Shown: positions 48,518 to 58,148, counted from the first letter of the stretch. The stretch is DNA of 64,000 bases from Rubricoccus sp963708165 (GCA_963708165.1 OY970187.1:1922001-1986000), one strand, 5' to 3'. Notes: generated by a model not told the origin, from the sequence alone. A program made the numbers and translations.

Positions 48518-49768
48518 ATGCGTCTCTCCTTTGCATTCCTACTCCTGCTCGCGCCGCTGATGGGCTGCGACCTCGCCGGCGACGACGCGCCTGCCGACCC
48601 TACGCCCATCACGCTCTCGCCTCTGGCGAAAGACCTGGTCGCCCAGGGCAACGACTTCGGTATGGACCTTTTCGCGGAGGTCGCCGCCGAGGACAGCGAC
48701 AACCTGATGCTCTCGCCGCTGAGCGCGAGCGTGGCGCTCTCGATGCTGCTCAACGGCGCCGACGGCGACACCTTCGCGCAGATCCGCGACATGCTGGGCC
48801 TGGCGCCAGAGGCCGACCTGGATGCCATCAACGCGGCCTACGCCGATCTACGCGAGCAGCTTCTGGGTGCCGATCCCGAGGTGCAGTTCACGCTCGCCAA
48901 CGCCATGTTTCACAACTCGCGCATCACCGACGGCTTCCCGCTGGAGGCGCCGTTCCTGACTGCGCTGCGCGGCCCGTTCGACGCGCGCGTGGACGGTCTG
49001 GATTTCCTCGCGCCAGAGGCGCTGGAGACCATCAACGGCTGGGCCGCGGATAAGACCAACGACCGCGTCGAGAGCGTGCTGGAGGAACTCAACCCCCGGC
49101 TCGTGCTGCTGCTCATGAACGCGCTGTACTTCAAGGGCGACTGGTCCACGCCGTTCGAGGACGAAAACACGCGCGCCGCCACGTTCACGCTCGCCTCTGG
49201 CGAGACCGTGCAGGCGCCGACCATGCACGGCGCTCCGCAGGCGCTCCTGGTCTCGGGCGACGGCTACACCGCGGTCGAGCTGCCCTACGGGCGGCGCAAC
49301 TTCTCGATGGTGCTCCTCACGCCAGAGGCGGGCACGCCAGAGGCGGGCTCGCTGGCGGCCTTTGCGGCGGCTCTGCGCGGCGGCCTCTGGCGCGATGCCA
49401 CGACGGCACTGGACGCGCAAGAGGCGTTTTACAAGGTGGACGTGGCGCTGCCGCGCTTCTCGTTCGAGACGGACAAGACGCTCAACAGCACGTTGGAGGC
49501 GCTGGGTATGAGGGACGCCTTTGGGCCTCTGGCGAACCTTTCGCGCATCCAGGCGCAACTCCCGCTGGTGGTCAGCTTCGTCAAGCAGAACACCTTCGTC
49601 GAGGTCAACGAGGAAGGGACGGAGGCTGCGGCCGTGACCACGATCGGGGTTGGGTTGACCTCCGTCGGCCCGCAGTTCATCGCCGACCGGCCGTTCGTGT
49701 TCGCCATCCGCGAGCGCACCACCAACACGCTCCTGTTCGTCGGGCAGGTGGCCAACCCTACGCTCTGA
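48518..49768 (+). CDS. Serpin-family lipoprotein
   Basis: A 416-residue serine protease inhibitor-like protein. MRLSFAFLLLLAPLMGCDLAGDD is a lipoprotein signal (lipobox LMGC). The serpin fold is complete: NDFGMDLFAEVAAEDSDNLMLSPLSASVALSMLLNGADGDTFAQI (helix A-B), LVLLLMNALYFKGDWSTPF (strand 3A/helix F), VDVALPRFSFETDKTLNSTLEALGM, and the hinge plus reactive loop FVEVNEEGTEAAAVTTIGVGLTSVGP followed by FIADRPFVFAIRERTTNTLLFVGQVANPT. The small-residue hinge EEGTEAAAVTT predicts an inhibitory, loop-inserting serpin. Its target may be a host, prey or self protease. Divergent from tig, upstream of the sigma factor. Confidence 0.92.
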   Translation: MRLSFAFLLLLAPLMGCDLAGDDAPADPTPITLSPLAKDLVAQGNDFGMDLFAEVAAEDSDNLMLSPLSASVALSMLLNGADGDTFAQIRDMLGLAPEADLDAINAAYADLREQLLGADPEVQFTLANAMFHNSRITDGFPLEAPFLTALRGPFDARVDGLDFLAPEALETINGWAADKTNDRVESVLEELNPRLVLLLMNALYFKGDWSTPFEDENTRAATFTLASGETVQAPTMHGAPQALLVSGDGYTAVELPYGRRNFSMVLLTPEAGTPEAGSLAAFAAALRGGLWRDATTALDAQEAFYKVDVALPRFSFETDKTLNSTLEALGMRDAFGPLANLSRIQAQLPLVVSFVKQNTFVEVNEEGTEAAAVTTIGVGLTSVGPQFIADRPFVFAIRERTTNTLLFVGQVANPTL

Positions 49769-49833
49769 TCCTCGATTTTCGCCAGAGGCTGCCGGGTGCT
49801 CTCGGTGGCCTCGTCTCACCTCTGGCGCGTCTC

Positions 49834-49841
49834 TAGGTTGC
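49834..49841 (+). promoter_or_regulatory. Putative -7 box TAGGTTGC before ECF sigma gene
   Basis: TAGGTTGC, the same word found before both FKBP genes, ends four bases before the GTG start of the sigma gene and follows an iterated half-site by five bases. It would give a leaderless message. Confidence 0.3.
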
Positions 49842-49845
49842 GCGC

Positions 49846-50388
49846 GTGCCAACGGACCGAGACCTCATCCACGGCTGCAAACAGCAGCACCCTCCCAGCC
49901 AGGAAGCGCTCTACCGGCGCTTCTGGGCCTTCGCCATGTCTGTCGCTCTCCGCTACGCCGCCTCCCGCGAGGACGCCCTCGAAGTCGCCCACGACGCGTT
50001 CGTGAAGGCGTTCGGCGCGATGGACAGCCTGGACTCCCAGCGGCCGTTCAAGCCGTGGTTCCGGCAGATCCTCGTGCGCTGCGCCATCGACCAGCACCGC
50101 TCCACGCGGCGCCACTACGCCACGCTCGCGCCCTCAGACGATCCGCCAGAGGCCCCGGTAGACGCCGACCAGATCGGCGCGTTGGAGACGGGCGAGATCC
50201 TGGCGCTGCTCGCGCAGCTCAGCGACGCGCAGCGCGACGTGTTCAACCTGTTCGAGGTGGAGGGCTACTCGCACGACGAGATCGCATCGCTGCTCGGCAT
50301 CGCCGTCGGCACGTCGCGCTCGCATCTCACGCGCGCTCGCGCGCGGCTCCAGGCGCTCTACCATCAGCACATCGGGACGCTCTCATGA
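49846..50388 (+). CDS. ECF-family RNA polymerase sigma factor (RpoE-like)
   Basis: A 180-residue extracytoplasmic-function sigma factor starting at GTG 49846 (PTDRDLIHGCKQQHPPSQEALYRRFW). Region 2: LRYAASREDALEVAHDAFVKAFGAM plus RPFKPWFRQILVRCAIDQHR. Region 4: LLAQLSDAQRDVFNLFEVEGYSHDEIASLLGIAVGTSRSHLTRARARLQAL, the helix-turn-helix that reads the -35. The stop overlaps the next start in ATGA, the typical sigma/anti-sigma coupling. No regulatory input is visible other than the downstream partner. Confidence 0.93.
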   Translation: MPTDRDLIHGCKQQHPPSQEALYRRFWAFAMSVALRYAASREDALEVAHDAFVKAFGAMDSLDSQRPFKPWFRQILVRCAIDQHRSTRRHYATLAPSDDPPEAPVDADQIGALETGEILALLAQLSDAQRDVFNLFEVEGYSHDEIASLLGIAVGTSRSHLTRARARLQALYHQHIGTLS

Positions 50389-51786
50389 CCGATTTCGACA
50401 ACCGTTTCGCAGACCGCGTGCGCGAGGCTTTCGACGCCTACGAGGAGCCCGTGGACGAGGCCGCGTGGGCACGCACGCAGGCCGCTCTCGCCTCTGGCGC
50501 TGATTCCAACGCCGCGCCCGTCGTGGCCTCTGGCGCGCGCCGTGCTGAGGACCGCGCACCTGTTGCGTCCGGTGTGTCTCGCCGCCATGGGATCTGGGCA
50601 GGAGCCACAGCACTGGCCGCGCTCGTGCTCGCCGCGGGCGTGTGGCTCGCGCGCCCCACCCTCTCGCCAGAGGCCGAGATGCCCGCCGTTGCCACCGCAA
50701 CGCCGCCGAGCCGCGACAACGCGGAAACTGCCGCCGAACCCGACCGCGCAGCAGAGGCTGACGGTCTCGCCGCGCCCGCGGCCTCTGGCGAGGATGTCTG
50801 CCCCTGGCTCGGATCCCGCCAGAGGCGCGAGCAGCCGCAGGTCGGAGACCGCAGCGACGCGCTCCGAAAGGCCTCTGGCGCCGCGCCGCGCCGCGCCACA
50901 GCCTGGCGCGCCACAGCTTGCCGTGCCACAGCTACCGCTCGCGCCTGCTCCTGATCCGGGTGCGGCGGGTGACCCACAGGTCGCCGCGGCATCGGTTCCG
51001 GAGATGGGCGCCCCGCCAGAGGCGCCGGGCTCTACCGATGGGACCGAAGCGGCAGAGCCCTCCTCCGAGCCGTCGGTCGTTCTCCGCGCCGAAGCGTGGG
51101 GAACGACAGGGCCCGCCTTTGTTGAGAGCGTCGTGAGCGAGCCGGCGGTTGGAGGGCTCAGCCTGGTCGCGTCCTCCACGTCGGCGTTTTCCGGCGGCGC
51201 GCTCGCCGAGGGCCTGGGCGGAGCGGTAGGTCTCGTGCAGGAGTTCGCCGTCGCCAGAGGCCTCTCGGTCTCGGGCGGGGCCGTCGCGGCGTACAACAAC
51301 TTTACGCTGGAGCCCGGGGGAGACGACTCCCAGCTCGCGTATCAAAACGTCTCCGCCGACCCCTCGCTCTCGGTCGACGTGCCGGATCAGACGCGCTTCT
51401 CAACGCTCGCGCTGGAGGTCCCGCTGGACGTAGCCCTGGACGTGCTGCGCGCGCCAGGCGGGCGCCTCGGCGTCTCGGTCGGCGTCACCTCGGCGGTGTA
51501 CCTCGCGCAGAGCTTTCGCGAGCAGGGCCAGACCATCTCGGCGGGCAGGACTGGCAGCAGCAGCGGAGACGTGGCGTTCGAGGCGCAGAACTATGTCGCG
51601 CGCGAGAGGCCCGGCGCCTTTAGCCGCGTCGACCTCGCGCGGCAGCTCAACCTCGGGATTCGCTTCACGCCCGACCGCGCGCCGCTGGCGGTGGAGGGCT
51701 ACGCGCGGCTGCCTCTGGCGGGGCTCACGTCGCAAGACCTCGCGCTGACGACGGCCGGGGTGCGGCTGCGCTACGCGTTCCGGTAG
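50385..51786 (+). CDS. Anti-sigma-like N-terminus joined to outer-membrane barrel-like C-terminus (frameshift)
   Basis: Starts MTDFDNRFADRVREAFDAYEEPVDEAAWARTQAAL, a short cytoplasmic anti-sigma-like region, then the TM helix GIWAGATALAALVLAAGVWLAR (residues ~65-86) and a Pro/Ala/Glu/Ser-rich linker full of motif copies. The frame changes near 50800-50870, and from ~51000 the other frame reads a strand-rich domain (SVVLRAEAWGTTGPAFVESV...FEAQNYVARERPGAFSRVDLARQLNLGIRFTPDRAPLAVEGYARLPLAGL...TAGVRLRYAFR) that ends in aromatic-Arg, like an outer-membrane barrel. The layout is that of sigma-factor-linked barrel proteins in Bacteroidota. ATGA overlap with the sigma gene. Confidence 0.65.
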
Positions 51787-51876
51787 CGGCCTCTGGCGCC
51801 AGAGGCTCCACATGGAGTCCCGCCCGAGGCCTCTGGCGAGAGCTTCGTCTGCGCGTCCTGCCATCCCGCGTCCCTC

Positions 51877-54800
51877 TTAAAAGTCCACGCCGACGGAGAA
51901 GTAGACGCGGCCCTCGCCGAACTCGCGGCCGTCGAACGGCCACGCCCAGTCCACCCGAACCGGGTAGCCGAGGAGCAGCGTGCGCAGGCCCACGCCGGTG
52001 CCGATCAGGATGTCGTCGAACTCCTCGCGCGCGTCTTCCAGGACTTCGCCAGAGGCCTCGTCCACGACCGCGGGCACGTCGCGCCACACGTCGAGCCCGC
52101 CCGAGGCGATAAAGCCCGCGTCCACAAAGCCGACCGTCTGGATGTTGTACAGCGGCGCCAGAGGGATCGGGCCGGGCAGGAGCGCCGCGATAAGTGGCAC
52201 GCGCGCCTCCAGGTTGGCGAGCGCGAACGAGTTGCCCTCGGCCTCGGAGTAGCCAAAACCGCGCAGCGGCAGGACGGGCGTGGCGAACACGAAGTCGTCC
52301 GGGTTGCGGACCGGCAGGCTGTCGAACGTCGGGTTGAGCCAGTTTTGCACGCCAGAGGCGTAGAAGCGCTGTGGATCGGGGCCGAGCGAGACGCCGCTGC
52401 TGGCCCGGAGCGCGAACGCGTAGCCGGGGCCGAGCGACCAGTAGCGGCGCGCGTCGACGAGCGCGGTCGCGAAGCTCACGTCGGGGCCGGGCGTGCCGGA
52501 GACGCTCGCGGCGTAGCGGCTCCCAGAGCGCGGGCCGAGAAAGCCGGGCACGGTCGCATCGCGCGTGTACGAAAGCTGCGGCAGCGCGAACGCGCGGCGC
52601 CGCGGCTGCGCCCCCACGTCCGAGAGGTCCGCGAGCGAAACGCCGATGATGCCCACCTCGGCATCGACGCGGCTGAACTTGCTGAGCGGGTAGCTGGCCT
52701 CTAGCGCTACGCCGTAGTTGCGGTAGCGGTACACGGTCCGCTCGTTGAAGTCCGGCAGCTCTCGCGCGAGATGGAAGGCGCGCACGCCCCAGTCCGTGCG
52801 CCCGCGCAGGTTGGCGTAGGAGAGCAGATAGTCCGAGTTGCGCAGGTCCAGCACGAGGTTGGTCGCGAGGCCGATGCGGTGCTCACCGAGCACGTCGGAG
52901 AAGAGCATCTGCGTCACGCTCTGCACGCCGAAGACGGTGTCGTAGGCGCCCGCGGCGTAGACGATGTCGGGCGAGAAGCGGAGCTTGTAGCGCCGCACGC
53001 GCAGGCTGCCGTCCGGGTCCAGGTTGTCCTCTGGCGCGAACGCGTCGGTGGCGGTTTCGAACTCCGCCTCGGCGGCCTGGTCGAAGCCCTCGCCAAAGGT
53101 GTACTCGCGGTAGCTGACGGTCGCCACGTCGAACGTGTCGGTGCTCGCGATCAGGTCTCGCGCCAGAGGCTCCGGGCCGGGCCTCTGGCGGAGCGAGTCG
53201 CGGCGGGCGAGCGTGACCGCGATGAGCGAGTCGATGTTGGTGCCGATGGGCACGCCTGCGCGCTCCAGCGTTTCGGGGTCGAGGTCCGCGAGGTTGGGTG
53301 GTGGGAAAGACTCTGGCCGTGTGCCCGGCTCGCGCGGCGGACGACCGTCGGCGGCATCGCGCAGGATGGGGTTGCGCTCGCGGTTGCTCTGCGCGGCGAT
53401 GAGGAGCGCGGGCGCTGTCACGTCGGTTGTGCCCAGGCGGCGCTGCGCCCAGATCGTCGGCGGAAGCGCCGCGGGAAGGTCTTTGCGCGCCAGAGGCTCA
53501 CGGAGCAGGTAGACGCTCGGGAGGCCTCGGTCGAGCGCGAGAACCACCGCGCGCGTGCCGTCGGACGAGACGCTGAGGTCCGTAAAGCCGGTCTGGATGT
53601 TGCTCAGCGGACGGTGCGCGCCAGATGCTTCCAGCGCGTAGAGGTTGGGGACACCGTTCTCGTCGGAGAGGAACAGGACCTGCTCGCCCGCAGCCTCTGG
53701 CGAGAGGGGCGCCGCGTCGGTCGGCTCTCCGAACACCATGTCGCCCGAGGCCTCTGGCGCCAGAGGCGCGTCGTCTGGCGGCGCGGGTGCCTGCACCACG
53801 CGGGCGTGTGTCTGGTCCCAGATGGGGTCCTCGGTGAGGCGCTCGACGCGTCCGGGACTGTCGAGCCGGATGCGGTAGATGTCGAAGGCGCCGCGCCCCA
53901 GCGTGCGCGTGTCGAACGTGCGGCTCTCGGCGCCAGAGGCCGTGACGCGGCCGGTGGTGAGCTGGCCGCCGCGGTCGGAGTGGAAGACGAGTGCCGTGCC
54001 GTCGGGCGTCCACGCAGGCGCGTGGTCGGCGAAGAGGTCGCGCGTGAGGTTGGTGGTTTCGCCCGAGGCGAGGTCTAGGATCCAGAGGTCGGAGTGTGCG
54101 CCCGCGGTGCCTTCGAACGCGATGCGCGCTCCGTCCGGGCTCCACGCCACGGCCTGGATCGCGTCCACACCCGTCGGGCGCACAATTTCGCTCGCGCCAG
54201 AGGCCACGTCCACGAGCGCGATGGCGTCGGTCGCGCCGCTCTTGACGGCCACGGCGAGGCGCTGGCCGTCGGGGCTCCACGCCATGCCGGGCGTGAGGAT
54301 GCGCAGGCTCTCGAAGCGGGGGGTGTCCTGCGCGTCGAGGACCTTGCGGGCCTCTGGCGAGCCTGCGGTCTCGGCCACCATCACGTCGAACAGGCCGTCA
54401 CTCGTGGCGACGTACGCCACCTTGTCGCCCTGCGGCGAGAGGACGGGGCTCGCGTGGTAGCCCGCGCCGCCGCGCTCGCGCGTCGCCAGAGGCCGGGCCA
54501 CGTCGCGGATGGCCTCGCGGGCGGCGACCTCGGGGAAGTAGACGGCCTTGAGCGTGCGGTGCCAGCGGTCGGACAGTTCATTCAGGGACAGGCCTGTGGC
54601 CCGGCGCACGGCGCCCGGTACGCTGCGCTGCAGGCGGACGCGCTCCAGGATCTCGGTGACTTTTTCCTGCCCGTACTCCTCGGCGACGAAGTCCCACACG
54701 CCCTGCCCGCCGCGGTAGGCGAAGTAGCCGCTCAGGCGCGGGATGGGCGCGAGGCGGTCCTCCAGGACGGCGTCGCGGAGGTACATGTCCGAGTTCGTGT

Positions 54801-55368
54801 CCCAGCCCTGTGCGCTGTACTCCGCCAGGCCCTCGTTGAACCAGAGCGGGATCGGGAAGCGCAGCCCGCGCTGCAGCAAGGTCTGGACGCTCCCGCCGTA
54901 GAACACGTCGTTGACGACCGCGTGGACCAGCTCGTGGTGGATCACGCGGCGGAAGTCGCGCCAGTCGCCCGTAAAGGGGATCGCGATGCGGTTCTTGTAC
55001 AGCTCCGTCACGCCGCCGATGCCCTCGGCATAGTCCGGCAGTTGCACCGCGTTGGTGACGGCGAAGTCGTTGTGCGAGGGGTAGACCAGAAAGGCGACGC
55101 GCTTGGCGAGATCGTAGTTGAACGTCTCGGCCACCTCGCGGTAGGCCTCCTCGGCGGCCTCGGCGGTAAACGCGGCCAGGACCTCGCCCGAGCCCGGCGC
55201 GTGGTCGCGCTCGTAGAAGTACACGTCGAAGTGCTCGCTCTGCACGTAGCGCCACGCGGGCGCGTCGTACTGCACGCGGTTCTTGCCAAAGGCGAAGTAC
55301 TGCGCCTCGGCCTCTGGCGCGAGGAGCAGCGCCAGAGGCAGCGCGAGCAGGAAGAGGCGGCGGAGCAT
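51877..55368 (-). CDS. Multi-domain envelope protein: MA-like peptidase, TolB-type propeller, Omp85-type barrel
   Basis: A very large exported protein, 1,163 residues. MLRRLFLLALPLALLLAPEAEAQ is a signal peptide whose end is motif-coded (APEA). Residues ~35-300 hold a peptidase MA-like domain with the zinc-site motif IHHELVHAVVND and a second Glu in FNEGLAEY. Residues ~310-640 have WD40-like PD40/TolB repeats (SPVLSPQGDKVAYVATSDG; MAWSPDGQRLAVAV; VAWSPDGARIAFEG; PAWTPDGTALVFHSDRGG). The last ~400 residues are barrel-like and end VYFSVGVDF (terminal Phe), as in D15/BamA proteins. Probably an outer-membrane protease or processing machine. Several motif copies lie in linkers between domains. Confidence 0.85.
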   Translation of the reverse strand: MLRRLFLLALPLALLLAPEAEAQYFAFGKNRVQYDAPAWRYVQSEHFDVYFYERDHAPGSGEVLAAFTAEAAEEAYREVAETFNYDLAKRVAFLVYPSHNDFAVTNAVQLPDYAEGIGGVTELYKNRIAIPFTGDWRDFRRVIHHELVHAVVNDVFYGGSVQTLLQRGLRFPIPLWFNEGLAEYSAQGWDTNSDMYLRDAVLEDRLAPIPRLSGYFAYRGGQGVWDFVAEEYGQEKVTEILERVRLQRSVPGAVRRATGLSLNELSDRWHRTLKAVYFPEVAAREAIRDVARPLATRERGGAGYHASPVLSPQGDKVAYVATSDGLFDVMVAETAGSPEARKVLDAQDTPRFESLRILTPGMAWSPDGQRLAVAVKSGATDAIALVDVASGASEIVRPTGVDAIQAVAWSPDGARIAFEGTAGAHSDLWILDLASGETTNLTRDLFADHAPAWTPDGTALVFHSDRGGQLTTGRVTASGAESRTFDTRTLGRGAFDIYRIRLDSPGRVERLTEDPIWDQTHARVVQAPAPPDDAPLAPEASGDMVFGEPTDAAPLSPEAAGEQVLFLSDENGVPNLYALEASGAHRPLSNIQTGFTDLSVSSDGTRAVVLALDRGLPSVYLLREPLARKDLPAALPPTIWAQRRLGTTDVTAPALLIAAQSNRERNPILRDAADGRPPREPGTRPESFPPPNLADLDPETLERAGVPIGTNIDSLIAVTLARRDSLRQRPGPEPLARDLIASTDTFDVATVSYREYTFGEGFDQAAEAEFETATDAFAPEDNLDPDGSLRVRRYKLRFSPDIVYAAGAYDTVFGVQSVTQMLFSDVLGEHRIGLATNLVLDLRNSDYLLSYANLRGRTDWGVRAFHLARELPDFNERTVYRYRNYGVALEASYPLSKFSRVDAEVGIIGVSLADLSDVGAQPRRRAFALPQLSYTRDATVPGFLGPRSGSRYAASVSGTPGPDVSFATALVDARRYWSLGPGYAFALRASSGVSLGPDPQRFYASGVQNWLNPTFDSLPVRNPDDFVFATPVLPLRGFGYSEAEGNSFALANLEARVPLIAALLPGPIPLAPLYNIQTVGFVDAGFIASGGLDVWRDVPAVVDEASGEVLEDAREEFDDILIGTGVGLRTLLLGYPVRVDWAWPFDGREFGEGRVYFSVGVDF

Positions 55369-55598
55369 CGAGGCCAGTGGGAACGAGCGAGTGACCCATG
55401 AGGCGCGCGTTGACGCCAGAGGCCTGACAGAGACGATAGGGTGAACCCAACGCAGCGGCAAGGCGAATGCGTGCGGCCTCTGGCGCCAGAGACGTTTGGT
55501 GTTTCTCTCCGCCGACGCCCCAATGCGAACCGCCTCTGGCGGAGCACCCAGCGGGCACTCTCGCCAGAGGCGGAGTTAGACGGCGCACGCGCCAGAGG

Positions 55599-56459
55599 CT
55601 AGAAGCCGTACGAGGCGCGGAAGCCGACCGGCGCGAAGCCCGCCACGTTGCTGTAGTCCGTCGCCACAAAGCCGATCACGTCGAAGGCGAAGTTGTTGCC
55701 GAAAAAGCGGACGCCCGGCAGGATCAGCGTACCGCTGTCGCCTCCGCTGACCAGGGTGAGGGATTCTGCGAAGAGCTTGACGCCGTTGTTGATCTGCCTC
55801 TCGACGCCGAGGCCGAACACGACGCCGTCGCCGACAGAAACCTCTCCGTCAAAGCTGCCGATTGCGCCGCCGAGGCCGACCGTGACTGCCTGCGTCTCGT
55901 CCCCAAACGTGCCGACCACGTAGGGGATCGCAGAGAACGAGCCTCCAGCTCCGATCTGCGTCTGTGCGCTCACACCGAGTGAGATCTGGGTGGTCTCTGT
56001 CGAGACCACCTGACCTTTCAGTCCCACCAGGGGCGAGAAAAAGAACTCGTCACCTCCGCCAGAGGAGACTGCGCCAATGAGGCCGGACGCGGTAAAGTCC
56101 AGGCGGTCCGAGACGCCGGCAGTGATCGACGGGAAGAAGTACGTGAGGTCGCCTCGGAACTCGCCGCCTCCCAGTGTGCGGGCGGTCGGCGCCAGGAAGA
56201 AGCGGGTCTTGACGGGGTCGGTGCGGAAAAACTTGCCGTTGATAAGCGGCAGGATTTCGCTCACACGGTTCTGCGAGAACTCGCGCCGCACGCCGTCCCG
56301 TGTCGTGATCACGACCGGATCTGCAGTGGCGTCTTCGACAACGCCGACGTACACCGTGCCGTCGATGAGAATGACGCGGCGGATTTCCTCAGTGTCTTGC
56401 GCGGCTACGCCAGAGGCGAGCGCGACGAGGAGGAGGGCGAGAAGGGGGAGGCGGTGCAT
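55599..56459 (-). CDS. Hypothetical outer-membrane barrel-like protein
   Basis: A 286-residue exported protein. MHRLPLLALLLVALASGVAAQ is a signal peptide ending in motif-coded ASGVAAQ. The N-terminal ~60 residues (RRVILIDGTVYVGVVEDATADPVVITTRDGVRREFSQNRV) look like a small beta domain similar to SH3- or Sm-like. The rest alternates hydrophobic and polar residues (LTYFFPSITAGVSDRLDFTASGLIGAV; ISLGVSAQTQIGAGGSFSAIPYVVGTF) and ends VGFRASYGF, the terminal Phe of outer-membrane proteins. Function unknown. Downstream of the giant peptidase-barrel gene. Confidence 0.7.
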   Translation of the reverse strand: MHRLPLLALLLVALASGVAAQDTEEIRRVILIDGTVYVGVVEDATADPVVITTRDGVRREFSQNRVSEILPLINGKFFRTDPVKTRFFLAPTARTLGGGEFRGDLTYFFPSITAGVSDRLDFTASGLIGAVSSGGGDEFFFSPLVGLKGQVVSTETTQISLGVSAQTQIGAGGSFSAIPYVVGTFGDETQAVTVGLGGAIGSFDGEVSVGDGVVFGLGVERQINNGVKLFAESLTLVSGGDSGTLILPGVRFFGNNFAFDVIGFVATDYSNVAGFAPVGFRASYGF

Positions 56460-56534
56460 CTAAAGTGGGGAAGGCGAGAGGGTTGAGGCCGAGCCGCTAG
56501 GGGCACCCCTAGAGTAACGGCGGCGCACAATACG

Positions 56535-56565
56535 AAAAGACCCAGCCTCTGGCGACAGAGGCCGG
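56535..56565 (-). terminator. Intrinsic terminator built from an iterated-motif pair
   Basis: Read on the minus strand: CCGGCCTCTG, loop TCGC, CAGAGGCTGG then GTCTTTT: a 10-bp stem with one G-U pair and a T-tract. It lies 28 bases after the stop of the alpha-oxoamine synthase gene, so the motif again forms a terminator stem. Confidence 0.75.
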
Positions 56566-56592
56566 GCCGGGTATCGGCGCCAGAGGCGCAGG

Positions 56593-57900
56593 CTAAAACC
56601 CGCCCTCGAAGGCGTCCAGGGTGGGCATATCCTCCTCGATCTCGGTAGGTGGCGTCTCGGGCGTGTAGGTCTCCCAGACCTCTTCGATGGCTCCGGCCAG
56701 TTCGGCCAGATCCTCGTCGGTGTGGAGCGACGAGACGCTGAGCCGGAAGCGCTGCTCACTCGCGGGCACGACGGGCGCCTCGACGTGGTTGACGAACAGG
56801 CCGCGGTCGTGAAACGCGTGGGCCATCGCGCGCACATCGGCGCCGCGGGGGGCGGGAAGCGAAAAGATGGGCGTCACGCCAGAGGCCTCGAAGCCCATGC
56901 CCTGCAGTGTCTCGGCAAAGTTGGCGGCGTTGTCCATGAGCCGCGCGTGGATGTGCGGCTCGCTCTCCAGCACGTCCAGGCCTGCGATGACGGCGGCGCA
57001 GACGGCGGTCGAGAGCGAGGCGCTGAAGACGTGCGCGCGCGAGAAGTACCGCAGGTACTCCACGATGTCGCGGTTGCCCGCGATAAAGCCTCCCGAGACG
57101 GCGAACGACTTGGAAAACGTGCCGACGATCACGTCGACCTCTTTGGCCACGTCGAACATCGCGACCGTCCCGCGCCCGTTGGGGCCGGTTACACCGGTGC
57201 CGTGCGCGTCGTCCACGATGAGGATGGAGTCGTGCTTTTTGGCGATTTCGGCGGCGCGGTCCAGCCGGCCCACATCGCCAGACATCGAGTACACGCCTTC
57301 GACGCTCACGAACACATCGCGGTAGTCGCCGCGAATCTCAGAGAGCGTGGCGTCGAGCGTGCGGTAGTCCCGGTGTGGGAATGTGCGGCCGCTGACCTTG
57401 CCGAGCTTGAGGCCGTCGATAAACGAGGCGTGGCTCTGCGCGTCGTAAACGGCAAAGTCCTTGGAGGAGGGCAGCGCGCTCATCAGGCCTACGTTGGCCG
57501 AGTACCCGGTGCCGTAGAGGAGCGCGGCCTCTTGGCCTTCGAGCGCCGCCAGACGGTCCTGCAACTCGCGCTGAAGCGGCCCGTGCCCGTTGAGCGCTGG
57601 CGGCCCGCCCACACCGACTCCGTACTCGGAGATCGCGTCTTTGACGCGCTGCAGCACGACGGGGTGCGTGGCGAACCCGAGGTAGTTGTTGGCGCCAAAC
57701 ATGCGCATTGAGCGCGTTTGGCCGGAATAGTCGCGGACGACGACCTCGCGATCTGTTGGGGTGAGAACGTGGCGGTATTGGAGACCGTCGACGTTGGCCG
57801 CTCTGTCCTCACGGATTCCGTGGGCAAAGGTGGAGGTGCGTTTGTGGACCCCATATTGGGTCCGAATGCGAAGCAAATCGCGATATGTCAGGGCGCTCAC
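56593..57900 (-). CDS. Alpha-oxoamine synthase family PLP enzyme (Kbl/BioF/serine palmitoyltransferase-like)
   Basis: A 435-residue aminotransferase-fold enzyme that condenses an amino acid with an acyl-CoA. MFGANNYLGFATHPVV and GVGVGGPPALNGHGPLQRELQDRLAALEGQEAALLYGTGYSANVG cover the substrate site, SVEGVYSMSGDVGRLDRAAEIAKKHDSILIVDDAHGTGVTGPNGRG has the PLP-binding Asp, and GTFSKSFAVSGGFIAGN carries the Schiff-base Lys. The ~45-residue N-terminal extension with YRDLLRIRTQYGVHKRT is longer than BioF and resembles serine palmitoyltransferases, so a sphingoid-base role is likely but not proven. GTG 57900 (SALTYRDLLRIR) was preferred. An iterated-motif terminator lies downstream. Confidence 0.82.
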   Translation of the reverse strand: MSALTYRDLLRIRTQYGVHKRTSTFAHGIREDRAANVDGLQYRHVLTPTDREVVVRDYSGQTRSMRMFGANNYLGFATHPVVLQRVKDAISEYGVGVGGPPALNGHGPLQRELQDRLAALEGQEAALLYGTGYSANVGLMSALPSSKDFAVYDAQSHASFIDGLKLGKVSGRTFPHRDYRTLDATLSEIRGDYRDVFVSVEGVYSMSGDVGRLDRAAEIAKKHDSILIVDDAHGTGVTGPNGRGTVAMFDVAKEVDVIVGTFSKSFAVSGGFIAGNRDIVEYLRYFSRAHVFSASLSTAVCAAVIAGLDVLESEPHIHARLMDNAANFAETLQGMGFEASGVTPIFSLPAPRGADVRAMAHAFHDRGLFVNHVEAPVVPASEQRFRLSVSSLHTDEDLAELAGAIEEVWETYTPETPPTEIEEDMPTLDAFEGGF

Positions 57901-58148
57901 GGCGACGGGGTGGTGGGGTGAGGAGGCGCTTCTGTATTTCCCGAAGTGGTTTCGAGCCGCTTGCGCGAACTCCGCACGGCTGCGCGACGGAGCGCAAAGC
58001 CTTGCGATGCAGACGACGGGATTCGCCTGCTCCACGCAGCCCTGACGACTGTCCGGCCGCACTTAAGCGCCGATGCTTCGGGTGCCCCCTAAGCAAACAC
58101 AATTTGACGTACGAGGCCTGTAATCCATATCAGATACGGTTATTTAAC

